From contig OX104127.1 of assembly GCA_944470555.2 (NCBI GenBank), positions 92,714,708 to 92,778,707 on the forward strand: a stretch of DNA of 64,000 nt, given 5' to 3'. This stretch comes from Heterobilharzia americana (taxonomy: Eukaryota; Platyhelminthes; Trematoda; Strigeidida; Schistosomatidae). The notes under the pieces were generated by a model. The model ran no database searches. It worked only from the letters and a program-made list of their open reading frames with translations, and had not been told where the DNA came from. This document shows positions 1 through 11,734 of the stretch, piece after piece (the first letter of the stretch is position 1; each line of letters begins with the position of its first letter). The position numbers and the translations under genes are program-made.

Positions 1-865
1 AACATTGTCTGTCATATAGTTCGAAGCGAGAAGTTTTGATTGACTCCGCACGCGTCTGTCTCTCCATCAGGTATATTTCCGAGATGACTGTATGTTGGTT
101 GAACCCCACTGTGTTACGTATTATCCAATATTTTGTGCCACAATTGAATGCCTTCAATTTCCTGCATTCTGGTGCCTTGTCGTCAAGTCATTTACTTGCA
201 TGTACACGTGAATGAGATTGCCTGGTGTATACGAAGAGTGAATAGCAAACTTGGTGTTCCGTTTCACTCGCTTGCAATGACACAACTGTCTGACTCATCA
301 TGTTCGTGAATTCATTGAGTATACAACACTTAAGCAGTAATATCAACACCAATCAACTTCAATCAACATCAGCGTTATACTGAATCAACTCAATCACCTG
401 ATTAGGTCATCTAAACTCACAAAAACGTTTGCCAATTTTACCATTTTACAAAGTTCTAACAGAGTTACATACTGATCATCCTTATTATCACTTCATCTAA
501 GTGACATTTTAATGCGAAGTCGTAGAGAGAAGGAGAAGACAACTCGATCGCCAACTCCTTCCCCTCATATTCCATTGTCAGTCTACACACAATCCACTGA
601 ATGTCAATGTGTCCACGAAATGAACCTCGCATACTTTGTAATCAGCCTATTCATTCCTTGATAAATTACACAGATTTCTAGAAGATAACTGTGAAGTGCT
701 GCTTCTCAGTAGAAACAAGATATTCAGCGAGGAGAACTCTTTTCAACAAATTTATTCTCAAGCTGTACATTCGTATATATACATATATCATATTTAAAGA
801 CTGTAATCCGTGAGGACAATTTAACTCAAATAATGGCAGCTTGAAATCATAATAATGTTGGTTAC

Positions 866-917
<52 letters not shown>
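866..917 (+). repeat. (TAA)n microsatellite, 52 bp
   Basis: Perfect AAT/TAA array. Homologous arrays in the other copies have different lengths: 64 bp, 67 bp and 67 bp. This is an easy marker for telling the copies apart. Confidence 0.95.
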
Positions 918-1275
918 GTGTTGCTAATTGATAATGTAAAGGTTGAATGATAGATAACAAAAGGACAAGAGTTGTGTAAGATATTGAAATCGTTTGTAAT
1001 GTGTATATAGATTGAGAAGGGGTGAAAATGTGGTAGAGTTAATAAACAATCAAGGGATTATGACTATTTATTGATGTACTTGTAATTCTGCGTTGTTTCC
1101 TCTCCTATTCACAACCAACCAAATTACCATAATTGACATTCAGGGAATATCGAGGCATCCACATAGGAGCCCATATGCCCTAATTGAGGTCGAACAATTC
1201 GATCCCGTGAAACAATGGAGAATTACAAGTATATCCATAAATAGTGATAACTACTACCAGTTGTACAAGAAGTTG

Positions 1276-1480
1276 CTATCCTGCCTCCGTGGCATAGTGA
1301 ATAACGCCTTGGCGTTTGAAGCGATGGCTACGAGGTTCGAGTCTCAGTGGGGACAACATCACTCACTCACTCACCCACTCACTCACTGAGGTGCAGGTGC
1401 ATGTACATCCAGCTAACAAGTCCCATATAGGACGAAACGGGCGTCCCTGATTCCTCTGCTAGCCACAACCAACCAAATCG
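1276..1480 (+). mobile_element. SMalpha-like SINE with tRNA-like head and hammerhead ribozyme relic
   Basis: A tRNA-like segment has an A-box-like stretch at 1,290-1,308 (TGGCATAGTGAATAACGCC) and a B-box GGTTCGAGTCT at about 1,334-1,344. It is followed by (CACT)n and then by a sequence laid out like the schistosome hammerhead: GTACATCCAG, a core, stem II GTCCCATATAGGAC, GAAAC, and GCGTCCCTGATTCC containing the GUC cleavage triplet. The core reads CTAACAA instead of CUGANGA, so the essential G5 and G8 are changed, and stem I is weakened (CCTGAT where CTGGAT is expected). That schistosome SMalpha elements are short pol III-type repeats with hammerheads is established knowledge. That this copy is catalytically dead is inference. 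Confidence 0.75.
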
Positions 1481-1802
1481 AAGCATTAGGTAACATGAAT
1501 GAGACAAGTTAATTGGAATAAATTGGAAATGTTGTTCCGTTAAAAGTTGCGATTATTGGGAAGATGAAATGAGATAGATAACACCGGACACAATCAAATA
1601 TGAACATAGAAGTGATAATCACGATATAGTAGTACAAAGAGGAATCTGACAAGAGAGGGGGGATTTTGAAGAGACAAAAAAGGAAGCAAGCACACCAAGA
1701 CGAAAATCAGGTAAGGCCAAAGTAGAGACAAACACCGTGCATACTTCACTAGCACATAAAGGTCAGGCTTGAGTTGATGGATAGCAAAGGTCTCTGCTTT
1801 AT

Positions 1803-2060
1803 TCACAAGCTTAGAAGGCAGGAGAATTGAGGTGTTTCGGAGAATTCAACTATCAGTAACTCTTTCACTCCATACCTGTGTAAATGGAAATACTCATGTG
1901 ATTCGGTTATTGTTTTCTTGTCAATCGTAGACAAAAGTGTCTTCCTCAGGTTGATCACAAGACACTCAACTTTGACTTTGTTTTCCTTTATTATTCTCGA
2001 GTTCAAGGTGATGGTGTGAATGTGTATACATGTGACTGAGAGTGAACGTGTGAGAAACAA
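1803..2060 (-). other. Open reading stretch conserved in four copies; possible terminal exon
   Basis: The minus strand reads openly for 85 codons, ending ...SETPQFSCLLSL, and the TGA stop overlaps an AATAAA signal. Copies at 12,057-12,314 (-), 21,221-21,478 (-) and 48,093-48,350 (+) encode the same residues. The one substitution noted between copies (GAGTTA versus GAGCTA) is silent. The core from KENKVKVECL to YGVKELLIVEF has protein-like composition. No matching family is recognised, no good 3' splice site was found upstream, and the copies are so similar overall that conservation is weak evidence. Chance is the main alternative. Confidence 0.2.
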
Positions 2061-2330
2061 TAACTATGGCTAATAAATTTGGTTTGTTTATGTTTGTCTA
2101 CTTTTGTTGTGATGATTGTGTGTGTGTGAGTGTGGCACGTGCTATTTTGGATATGCTGTCCAGGTCGTTGGTTGCATAGTCAGAGGATTGTTTCTGCTGT
2201 TGAGTGCATTAGTACTCAACACAATGTGAAATGCCTCACCTATTCTCCTTTATTTGTAGTCTGCAAAGCTTTTGTCAATCATGTTAATATTTTCAATGTG
2301 GATTTTGTGACTGTGATGGATGAGGTGAAC

Positions 2331-2366
2331 GGCGATTGGCGATTGGTGATTGGCGATTGGCGATTT
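2331..2366 (+). repeat. (GGCGATT)n heptamer array
   Basis: Five heptamers, one of them the variant GGTGATT. Counterparts: 12,593-12,634 (six units, no variant), 21,757-21,792 (five, no variant), and 47,787-47,821 in inverse, which has the same variant as this copy. Confidence 0.9.
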
Positions 2367-2518
2367 CATGAGTAGATTCTCTAGTTCTACAGGATTATTT
2401 GGTATTGTTCTTGTGTAACTTGCATGTTGTTTAGGCAGCATGACGATTCGGCATAATGATTCCCTCATCACTATAGTAGGCATCACAATCTAAGCAGTCT
2501 AGTTAGTGGACACAATTG

Positions 2519-2555
2519 TGTGTGTGTGTCTGTGAGAGAGAGAGAGAGAGAGAGA
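2519..2555 (+). repeat. (GT)n(GA)n compound microsatellite
   Basis: A GT run passes directly into a GA run. Counterparts near 12,786-12,818, 21,943-21,975 and, in inverse, 47,601-47,637 differ in length and interruption. Confidence 0.85.
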
Positions 2556-2800
2556 GTTGGATTTGGAGTGGGAGTGGAAGGAATTTCATTGGAATTTCAT
2601 TGGAGTAAAGTATTGATGAGTGTTGGTTATATTATAAAAGCCTGTAAATCGATGCTTCTGTAAAGTCCTTAATGGGTGTGCACTTGCACACCGGTGGAAT
2701 GCCACAACCACTCTCCTAATCCACAATTCATCATTTCAACTTCCACCTGAATACCTCTACTCATTCATATCTCTGAATCTTCTTTTGTGGGAACGCATAC

Positions 2801-3240
2801 TGATTGGAATGGATTAGAAGTAGTTGAGGTCACTGTCAGGACAAGGTCGAATAAGTACTGGTAACAGAATGAATGTGAGAATTGGAAGATTGTCAGAAAT
2901 ATTTCTGTTGAGATAATGATGAAAAGTTGAGGCAAATTCACATGTGTATTAAATTAATCTGTTAGCTACGAGGAGTTAGGAATTCAAGTGAAACATGAAG
3001 CATAAACATGTTGATGATGGGATGGGACTCGGGATTACTGCACAGTGATTCACGTTGCCAAACCACATCACATCACATCACATCACATCACATCACATCA
3101 CATCACATCACATCGCATCACATCACATCACACTTGAGATCAACACAAGAAGCCACACACAGTGCAGGAAGATGGGAGATGATGAAAGTGAGGGAAATCG
3201 GTGAGAATGCTTGGAATGCAGTAAACGAGAGTGGGGATGA
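2801..3240 (+). repeat. Dispersed repeat with internal ACATC pentamer array
   Basis: Starts at TGATTGGAATGGATTAGAAG and contains the pentamer array at 3,063-3,132, then a roughly 110-bp tail. Other full copies are at 13,062-13,560 and about 16,540-17,060. Copies without the array are at 6,131-6,330, 37,070-37,231 and, inverted, 52,029-52,228. The phrase around 3,030-3,062 resembles the 3' end of the RTE-like element near 22,965-23,000, so this may be a relic of a related element's tail. No coding capacity: histidine/serine-rich reading frames here simply translate the pentamers. Confidence 0.8.
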
Positions 3241-3289
3241 ATGAGAGTATGGTGAATGCAGTTGAGGTATAACTGTTAAGGTGAATGAA

Positions 3290-4165
3290 GATAAAGTGTG
3301 TGTATATATGTGTGTCAGCAACATTAGTTTTAAGCCACATGACACCAAGAGTCTTCAACCACTAGTTTGTGTTGTCACACGGACTTCAAACGGTTGGTCT
3401 GCATCGGCTTACACGCGTCAAACCAACAGTCAACGACTTAATGCAGTGATGTTATGCTTTATAGTGTGACGACCTACAATCAGTCTTTTTACAGCCAACC
3501 TGAACCTACTTCAGCTAGCACTGAACGACAAGTCACATGGTGACTACGCATGTCTAACACATGTCCCATCCACCTCAGTCGACGAAGCTTCACCATCTTA
3601 TCAACTGACTTTCTACTCCTCCCTTAAACTATACACCTGACTTCTGTGTTGATCATGTCGTGACGCGTCGTGACACGACAATACGCGGTCTACGTTAACA
3701 AGGCAGGTGACAGTGGTCGAACACCACAAATCCTGTCATGTCCCTTAACTTTAATGGCTATATTTCACATCCATACAGCAGAACACAGCAAACTGAAGTA
3801 CAACAAACACACTTGACTCTTAATAGGCGATTGGATTTCACAGGATACATGGCGTAATTTGGAACAAACCAATCCAGCATACTTTTATGTGTGCAGAGAT
3901 TTCATCGGTCACTGACACACCAGGTCACGGCTGGCTGATCCGACTGACTTCTCAGGTAAGTGGAGTGGTCAACGCACTCAACCGCTTCACTCTCTCTACT
4001 GCACCCGGACACAGCTGAAGACCAGTTGTGGAGCAACAATATGCATTCGGGTGGCGAGAAGCGCATTCCAATCATTCTCAAATTGCCAGTCAACGTGTCA
4101 ACAAGACTTTGCGTGTAAACAGCATATGCATATGTATGCCAGTGAGACGAAACAGTCATCATTTA
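3290..4165 (-). pseudogene. Relic of the 3' part of an RTE-like reverse transcriptase gene
   Basis: Read on the minus strand, 4,162-3,902 gives TLTGNLRMIGMRFSPPEC and then VECVDHSTYL, which matches the region just after YADD in the retrotransposon at 42,696-46,625 ([28 protein letters not shown]). 3,800-3,290 matches the rest of its 3' coding part at nucleotide level, with many stops and indels. Divergence is far greater than between the tandem units, so this is an old insertion that predates the duplications. No function expected. Confidence 0.8.
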
Positions 4166-4329
4166 GTGGTAATTCTCATAAGTTTTGCTGATAAAGTCTT
4201 GTGAAGTTCCAGTGCAATGAGATACTGGTTCTTCCAGCAGAAACTCCAAATGATGTTGAGGTGAACCATTTTGCTTTGTGTTCGCCTTAGCATGAGTTGA
4301 AATGTTAAGCACATTGAATAAATACTGAG

Positions 4330-4357
4330 TAGCTAGCTAGCTAGCTAACCAGCTAGC
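4330..4357 (+). repeat. (TAGC)n with AGCTAGCTGG
   Basis: Self-complementary tetramer run, able to fold back. Repeated in unit 2 at 14,651-14,678. Confidence 0.8.
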
Positions 4358-4952
4358 TGGTCTGTTCAAATGAAAAACCGAATCAAATTAAGTCTGTGAT
4401 GTCTGCTCTCCAATTGCCAAAACTCTCTCTCTCTCCCACTACAAGCATTGTTCATTGTTAGCTACTTTCCAATTATTCCGTATTCTTTTCTCTTCACAAC
4501 CTTTCATGACAATTCTTGCTTTCCAGTTTTTATTCCATTCTCTTCCGATACAACACTGCTGAGGTATCAATCACTCACTTACTGTGGCGTTATTCAACCT
4601 GATTTGCATGTTAGGTGTCGCATCAATCATCCAATGAGTACTCACGTGAATTATGGAGAAGAGCTGATCAAAATTTATTTCAACATTCACCTATGTTTGA
4701 ATCTTTTCATAAACAACTGGAACACATAAGATAGTTGAGGTCTTGTGAAATGTCGGACACTTCCATACGGTCTCTTAGTATCGGTTACTTACTTGAGGAA
4801 AACCAATCCACTTCAGACACTTTTCATCCTACCTTGATGCTGATGCCGTCCAATGGTTCGAGTACTCTGAACAGCTGTCAGCTTGTAGGAGATGAGTAGA
4901 CTGAGACTCAGGAAGCAATGTTTTTCATTGACATCTTTCTTGTACAGCAGTC

Positions 4953-6120
4953 ATGATATATTGACGCACTTTTGGAGACTAGCTATCCATTAAAATTTAT
5001 TAGCAAGAGAAAATAAGCAGCCTGCCAACCCCTGATATTCTGGTTTTCTCTTATCAAATTTTCTGCATCTCTCTTACCTTCACTGGTGACTGATAATCTT
5101 CAGTCTTTATGGAGAGATTTGACGCTGCTAGTAATTTCTGACGAGTAGAAATTAGCTTGCCTGTATACTCTCCGTAACGCTTACCGCATATGGAAACCAT
5201 TATGAATGATATCCAGTTGCCTCTACCAATTCAAATATACGTGTAGTACCGTATGCGAAGTATGGAGTATCTGTTGGTCCTCATTAGAAGGTGTGTCGGC
5301 AAATTCAAGAGGATTAATGCTTCCACAAGATTCCAACTCGTGTCACTCGCTGCTACAGTTGCAGGTGTCGCCAATCACCTATTCACACCATGATTTAATT
5401 CCTGTACAACTGGATTACACACAGTGATCAGTCACTGAAAATTAGGTAGATGCGCCTTACTGCACAGTGTCAACAAGGAGAAAACCTGAATTGAGCAAGG
5501 TTTCCTACCGATTACCTCCACCTAACTAACATTAATCAAAGTGCACCACTATTCTGAGTCCCCCAGCATGGTGATCAAATTACAAGATAATCAATTGACT
5601 TCGGTCAACACATAGAACTAGACGATATGGAAGTGGCTACTCTGAAGTGACCAATTCACAAATAATTCAATATCTCATTCGAAAAATGTTACTTTTAGGA
5701 TAAAAGAATGCAGACATTCATTATCATATGTGTAGCAGGTTACGCAAAGTAGATGAATGATTTATCCTCGAAGTGAATAATTGGCATACGAGAAATAATT
5801 TCAAATCCTTTGCGAATCCACACTTCATGTCTAGTTTCAGATTCTCAACTTTTAGAAGTATGTAGAAAGTAGTAATTTGTTGAAGGCTATTGTCTCAGCA
5901 TTCCAAGCTTTGGTCGTCGAGGTGAGATAGAATCATTCTACAACCACTCTGATGGATATTGTCGATATTTCGGTTGGATAGTCACTCTAGTTACGATGAA
6001 ACTTCACTTCCAAACACACTGAAGATAGCTGCTGGATTCAAGCAATTCGCCTAAACTCTGTTCAAATGAAAATGAATGTCTGTATTCGTTTAATCTAAAA
6101 ATAACATCCAAATGAAAGTT
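4953..6120. other. Unit-1 specific gene-poor stretch with old inverted-repeat piece
   Basis: Replaced by different sequence in unit 2. About 5,820-5,990 is a diverged reverse complement of unit-2 15,785-15,990 (shared text such as CCGAAATAT near one end), so an older repeat sits in opposite orientations in the two units. No supported gene. Confidence 0.55.
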
Positions 6121-6130
6121 AGGCAAATAT

Positions 6131-6330
6131 TGATTGGAATGGATTAGAAGTAGTTGAGGTCACTGTCAGGACAAGGTCGAATAAGTACTGGTAACAGAAT
6201 GAATGTGAGAATTGGAAGATTGTCAGAAATATTTCTGTTGAGATAATGATGAAAAGTTGAGGCAAATTCACATGTGTATTAAATTAATCTGTTAGCTACG
6301 AGGAATTAGGAAATTAAGGTAAACATGAAA
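6131..6330 (+). repeat. Dispersed repeat copy without pentamer array
   Basis: The 200-bp head of the repeat seen at 2,801. It stops where the other copies continue into the ACATC array and is followed by an RTE relic in the opposite direction. Confidence 0.85.
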
Positions 6331-6339
6331 TAAACATGA

Positions 6340-6620
6340 TGATGATGTGTATCTGCTGTTTGTTGGAAATGCTTTTCTCAACGTGCAACCAATCTCACCA
6401 CCATCACATATAAGCACTGACTCACTTGACATTAGTTTTGAAATTGTGTATGTTGTTCACGCTTCATGCTGTGTCCAACAGATCTCCATACTGGTTTCAG
6501 GCCAACGAAGGCCTGTCCTGCTGTCCTTTCTATTCTGTCTGCTTTAACCTCCTCGTCTGTGCTCCTGATGGTATTTATGGACGAGTTCCATGTGGTAGTG
6601 GTGGCGGTGGTGGTGGTGTT
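6340..6620 (-). pseudogene. RTE-like relic, C-terminal coding part
   Basis: The minus strand translates to STDEEVKADRIERTAGQAF followed by VGLKPVWRS, parallel to GTDEDVKARIGKTARLSF and IKMKPVWRS of the RTE-like pieces at 36,279 and 54,100. A CAC-rich run precedes it, as there. Interrupted by stops, so not functional. It abuts the dispersed repeat at 6,131-6,330. Confidence 0.7.
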
Positions 6621-6951
6621 GGTGGAGATCGACTCAAGAGTTGTTTCAAGTGGTCATCTCATCGTTTCCTTTGTTTCTCCTCTTTGGTAACCTACTTCCC
6701 TTCACTATCTCTCATTCATTTTGTCTGCGTTGATCTCTTCCCACCAAGACATTAGGTTACCTCGTTATTTGAAATAGTGTTGTCAGGCAGGTCTCTGTCT
6801 CCTCTACCTGCAGCCTGCAGCACACAGCATGTTCTGCTTCACATGCCAATGTGTCGTAGAAGTGTCTTCTGTATTTCCACCCACTCTTCTTCAATTCTTT
6901 CTCCAGTGCAGTGTTTTATACGTTGTACTCAGTTCCTCTTTTCGTTGTTCA

Positions 6952-8050
6952 TCCCTGCACTGCACTTCACTTCACTTGACCTCACTTCACTTCACTGCAC
7001 TGCACGGCACTGGTTCATCTCCTGCTTCACCATCACCACCTTACTCTCCCTCCTCTATCACCTACCGTGTCTCCGTCAACATCCACTCCTTGCCTTCCCT
7101 TCCCTCGCCTTGCCTTGCTTTGCCTTGCCTTGCCTTGCCTTACCTCTTCTCTCTTCTTCCTTCCTAACAAGGTTATGTAGGTTTATCTCCACATCTCTCG
7201 CAAACACTTCCAGTCTTCTTACACACACGCTTCTGCACGCATGTTGCTCAATGTCTCCCATTTCTTCCTGATGACTGATTGACGGACGTGAAGATGTCCT
7301 GTGTAGTTTCGTTCTTCAGTTCACTTTGTGTTCTGGGTGTTCAATTTCAACTGTGGTCCTCTATCACCAACTGCTCTGAATTGAGGTCTTTCAACTTGAT
7401 TTTCAAGGTAGGTTGCTCGCACTAGATGGTGGTGTGAGTGGAGTGAGTGGTGTTAGTGATGTTAACCCACCCACATCTGCTCCCCTTCCTCATCTCATCT
7501 TGTGTCCAGTAAGCTGCATCCCCATCCCCACTTCCTACACATTCATATGAAGTAGATCTGATTTTTAGTGTGTCCTGTCCTGTCCTGTCCTGTCCTGTCC
7601 TGTCTTCGTGTCTGGTGTCTGGTGAAATCAAATCCATGTCTCTGCCTTGTGAATATCTTTGTCTGTGTTTGTACACACTGCCTCACCTCGAATCACCAAG
7701 TCATTAAATGCACATGATTCTGCAAACAGTTCTCCATTCTCATTCATCACCTCACCGAACGATTCTCAACCCATAATGAGTTCTCTTCGTGTGTTGTCTG
7801 CTCCTCTCAGTTTGGCATTCATGTCACCCCACCCCACTCCACCCCACCCAACCCAAACCAACCAAACCAAACCAAACCGATTAGAATGAATTTTGATGTC
7901 ACCAAGTCGAGTGGGATCTTGTCCAGTACTGATTGCAGTTTTCTGTCGAATTCCTCCTTCTTCTCTTCATCGGCATTATTTGTGGGTGCATAGCATAGCA
8001 TAGCATAGCATAGCACAGCATAGCATAGCATAACATAGCATAATATAGCA
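6952..8050 (+). repeat. Cluster of pentanucleotide arrays
   Basis: Within 1.1 kb there are at least five unrelated 5-bp arrays: (TGCAC/TTCAC) at about 6,952-7,012, (CCTTG) at 7,102-7,143, (TGTCC) at 7,571-7,603, (ACCCC/AACCA) at 7,824-7,878 and (TAGCA) at 7,988-8,050. A (TGATCC) hexamer run follows at 8,105-8,123. Unit 2 keeps only a shortened CCTTG array (about 18,166-18,205). Long open frames here are translations of these arrays, not genes. Confidence 0.8.
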
Positions 8051-8059
8051 TTGTCATTG

Positions 8060-9845
8060 TGTGATTGTGACTCTCCTTCATTTCGATTTGAATCTGGCTG
8101 TCATGATCCTGATCCTGATCCTGTTCGTTGAGGAGATTGGTTACCACTGCATGAGAGTGAGGCTTCGATGCTCCTGTGAGATGGATATCATGATAGCCAG
8201 TCGACAACTGAGTGTGCTGTGCTCGTGGTTGTCGTTTTGGTGACAATATGGGAGTAGGTGATTGACTCTCCTCTCCAGATGAGAGTTTGGAGAGTGTACT
8301 TGGATTCCATCTGCAGATTCTTTTCAGATTCCTAGCCTGGCGCTTCTGTGCCATATCTTGTCATCTCCTTTCCAATCTGAGTAGCCTTTCCAGTCAGATT
8401 CAAACATCGTGTGAACGTTCCATGTTCCCATTCTTACTTTCGCTTTCATCGAGAGGAGCGAATACACATCGGCCAATTGACTTTCTGAAGGCTTTCACCA
8501 AGTCACGTCATTTCGTCTCTCCGATTCCAGCGAGCGATATGTTTAATTTTGTGTTTCATATATTCCTTGTGCTTTGAAGTCTGTTTAGTGATTGGATTGG
8601 TCTTCCGGAGTAGGGTTGCTAACCCTATGCCCAACCTTCCCTTTTTATCCAGCCTTACGTCAGGCTAATAACTAGTGAACTAGTAAACTAGACCAGGTTG
8701 ACCCGATTCATATTGACGAAATATTCCAGTTCTGGTTACACCAACATTCGCCTGAATTTTCAACATTCATGCCACACACACACACGAGTTATGCATGCTC
8801 AGGCTCAATCGTGTGCTCTATGAAATTCAGTGCTTAATACTACTAATCCAGTTGTCCTCACTACCTTAATTGACCTTCAAAGTATGTGGAAATCGATGCA
8901 ATTGACCTATCCAACCGAACATGTGTCAAATGAAGCGTGAGACTGTGAACATGGTGAGTATAAAACACAATTAATGTATAGTTAATTATTTGTTGATATA
9001 TGTATGTGTGCATGTACTTATGTATGTATGTATGTATGAAGAAATAGTAATGAATTATAGCTTTCACTTACACAAGAGGTGACTATCGTGTGTCAGTGTC
9101 TAGGGGATATCGATTTGCTGTTTCAACAGATAATTAGTGTGTGTCCGAGCCTTACAGGGAATACCATCACTGATTGGGGTGTAGATACATGGAATAGACT
9201 AGTGGTAGGTAGAACAAAACGTGATTATTTTCAGTGTTGAGCTGTGAGGGGTTCATCGACTCGATCGATTCACATGAATATCATTCCATACATTATGAAT
9301 TTATGTCGTTCATTCTCAACAGCATCCACATCTCATGAGTACAAGCACTCACTATCTCAGTGCAGTCTAATTTGTTCGTTGTCTATACTTTAACCGATCC
9401 CCGTGAGATATTTGGTCGAATAAGAGAGAGTGTTATTTCATCACTTGCTCTTCGAATAATACAGCAAATATAGAAAGGAATGAGAACCTGTTAATCAAAA
9501 CCGATTGAATACACCCTCCAATATGAAATGAAGACAGTCGACTCTCAGTAGATCTGTGACTAAACTAGACCGGTTTGAAAGGCCAATATATCAACAACAC
9601 AAACAACCAACTAGATTCGAATACTTCGAATGCAGAAATATCTTTCCCACTCGTTGCAAGACATTCACCGGTAAAGTCACTTTTGCACCTGTTATCATGT
9701 GTGATGAATGCACAATAACCGGTGCGGATCAGTAAAATTGAATTAGTAAATCCTCATATTTATAGACGAAAATTATGATGTTGATATACACTATCAGCAT
9801 AGATTTGCTCACAATCCGTGTAGCAAAATCGAACACTCCAGTTAC
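8060..9845. other. Gene-free stretch of unit 1
   Basis: No supported gene or RNA. Notable only: a (TATG)n run at about 9,015-9,038, and 9,250-9,480, which matches 18,412-18,628 in unit 2. Confidence 0.6.
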
Positions 9846-9894
9846 AAAGACATCACACGGTATGTGCCTCATTTACGATATACAGGAGTTGATC

Positions 9895-9927
9895 AACAAC
9901 AACCACAACAACAACAACAACAACAAG
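9895..9927 (+). repeat. (CAA)n microsatellite
   Basis: CAA run with one CCA interruption. Counterparts are at 18,915-18,946 (uninterrupted) and, inverted, about 50,485-50,505 (shorter). Confidence 0.85.
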
Positions 9928-11107
9928 ACAACAATATTTCACGTCAATACAATTTATCTGTTGAAAAACACTCTCACATCAACTCACAAAGTTCAATTCC
10001 ACAGAATTCATTTGTCACATCTAAAGTGAAAACAGTAAGTACTCTTGTATCTCGTTTGCTTACAAGATTGTTCATACAAATCGGACACTTGCCAACCACC
10101 ACAAGACAAAAATAACTGCTGTGTAACACAATTCAATTCTCTGACATCAGACGAAAGCTAGAGAGTGTTAACCTGAGCTAAGTGTTACTCGTCGCATTAG
10201 TCTACTTATTGTCAATGTCGTTTCACCTATGACCTAATCGGCAACATTGTCTGTCATATAGTTCGAAGCGAGAAGTTTTGATTGACTCCGCACGCGTCTG
10301 TCTCTCCATCAGGTATATTTCCGAGATGACTGTATGTTGGTTGAACCCCACTGTGTTACGTATTATCCAATATTTTGTGCCACAATTGAATGCCTTCAAT
10401 TTCCTGCATTCTGGTGCCTTGTCGTCAAGTCATTTACTTGCATGTACACGTGAATGAGATTGCCTGGTGTATACGAAGAGTGAATAGCAAACTTGGTGTT
10501 CCGTTTCACTCGCTTGCAATGACACAACTGTCTGACTCATCATGTTCGTGAATTCATTGAGTATACAACACTTAAGCAGTAATATCAACACCAATCAACT
10601 TCAATCAACATCAGCGTTATACTGAATCAACTCAATCACCTGATTAGGTCATCTAAACTCACAAAAACGTTTGCCAATTTTACCATTTTACAAAGTTCTA
10701 ACAGAGTTACATACTGATCATCCTTATTATCACTTCATCTAAGTGACATTTTAATGCGAAGTCGTAGAGAGAAGGAGAAGACAACTCGATCGCCAACTCC
10801 TTCCCCTCATATTCCATTGTCAGTCTACACACAATCCACTGAATGTCAATGTGTCCACGAAATGAACCTCGCATACTTTGTAATCAGCCTATTCATTCCT
10901 TGATAAATTACACAGATTTCTAGAAGATAACTGTGAAGTGCTGCTTCTCAGTAGAAACAAGATATTCAGCGAGGAGAACTCTTTTCAACAAATTTATTCT
11001 CAAGCTGTACATTCGTATATATACATATATCATATTTAAAGACTGTAATCCGTGAGGACAATTTAACTCAAATAATGGCAGCTTGAAATCATAATAATGT
11101 TGGTTAC

Positions 11108-11171
<64 letters not shown>
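11108..11171 (+). repeat. (TAA)n microsatellite, 64 bp
   Basis: Unit-2 counterpart of the array at 866-917, 12 bp longer. Confidence 0.95.
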
Positions 11172-11529
11172 GTGTTGCTAATTGATAATGTAAAGGTTGA
11201 ATGATAGATAACAAAAGGACAAGAGTTGTGTAAGATATTGAAATCGTTTGTAATGTGTATATAGATTGAGAAGGGGTGAAAATGTGGTAGAGTTAATAAA
11301 CAATCAAGGGATTATGACTATTTATTGATGTACTTGTAATTCTGCGTTGTTTCCTCTCCTATTCACAACCAACCAAATTACCATAATTGACATTCAGGGA
11401 ATATCGAGGCATCCACATAGGAGCCCATATGCCCTAATTGAGGTCGAACAATTCGATCCCGTGAAACAATGGAGAATTACAAGTATATCCATAAATAGTG
11501 ATAACTACTACCAGTTGTACAAGAAGTTG

Positions 11530-11734
11530 CTATCCTGCCTCCGTGGCATAGTGAATAACGCCTTGGCGTTTGAAGCGATGGCTACGAGGTTCGAGTCTCA
11601 GTGGGGACAACATCACTCACTCACTCACCCACTCACTCACTGAGGTGCAGGTGCATGTACATCCAGCTAACAAGTCCCATATAGGACGAAACGGGCGTCC
11701 CTGATTCCTCTGCTAGCCACAACCAACCAAATCG
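11530..11734 (+). mobile_element. SMalpha-like SINE with hammerhead relic (unit 2)
   Basis: Copy of 1,276-1,480 with the same changed core, so it was duplicated together with its unit and was not inserted independently. Confidence 0.75.

Larger units (their letters stand above)
4430..7290 (+). repeat. Unit-1 segment duplicated in inverse at 51,069-53,929
   Basis: Partner of the inverted copy at 51,069-53,929. The two are 46 kb apart and appear indel-free relative to each other, more alike than the adjacent tandem units are. It contains a diverged inverted-repeat piece, one dispersed-repeat copy, an RTE relic and pentamer arrays. Confidence 0.88.
1..10242. repeat. Tandem repeat unit 1 (longest copy)
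   Basis: The first bases of the window recur at 10,243 and 19,263, and the sequence just before those points (9,846-10,242 and 18,866-19,262) also matches, so the units are head to tail. Unit 1 aligns with unit 2 over 1-4,952, about 6,131-6,330, 7,016-7,340, 9,250-9,480 and 9,846-10,242. The stretches 7,360-9,250 and most of 4,953-6,120 are absent from or different in unit 2. No convincing intact gene is visible. It holds a SINE-like repeat, retrotransposon relics and many short tandem arrays, listed separately. Confidence 0.9.

Noticed and set aside
1290..1345. Possible tRNA gene
   Set aside because: A- and B-box-like text is present but no clover-leaf with anticodon arm could be drawn; it fits a SINE head.
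1093..1389. 98-codon open frame repeated in four copies
   Set aside because: It lacks an ATG start and lies across the tRNA-like SINE head and the CACT run; non-coding explanation is better.
3063..3132. Regularly spaced CATCA repeats that could suggest a CRISPR-like array
   Set aside because: It is a pure pentanucleotide microsatellite without spacers, in a eukaryotic genome.
6777..7271. 164-codon open frame rich in Leu, Ser, Pro and Cys
   Set aside because: It runs across pentamer arrays, and the unit-2 counterpart is partly replaced and differs in the array. No domain.
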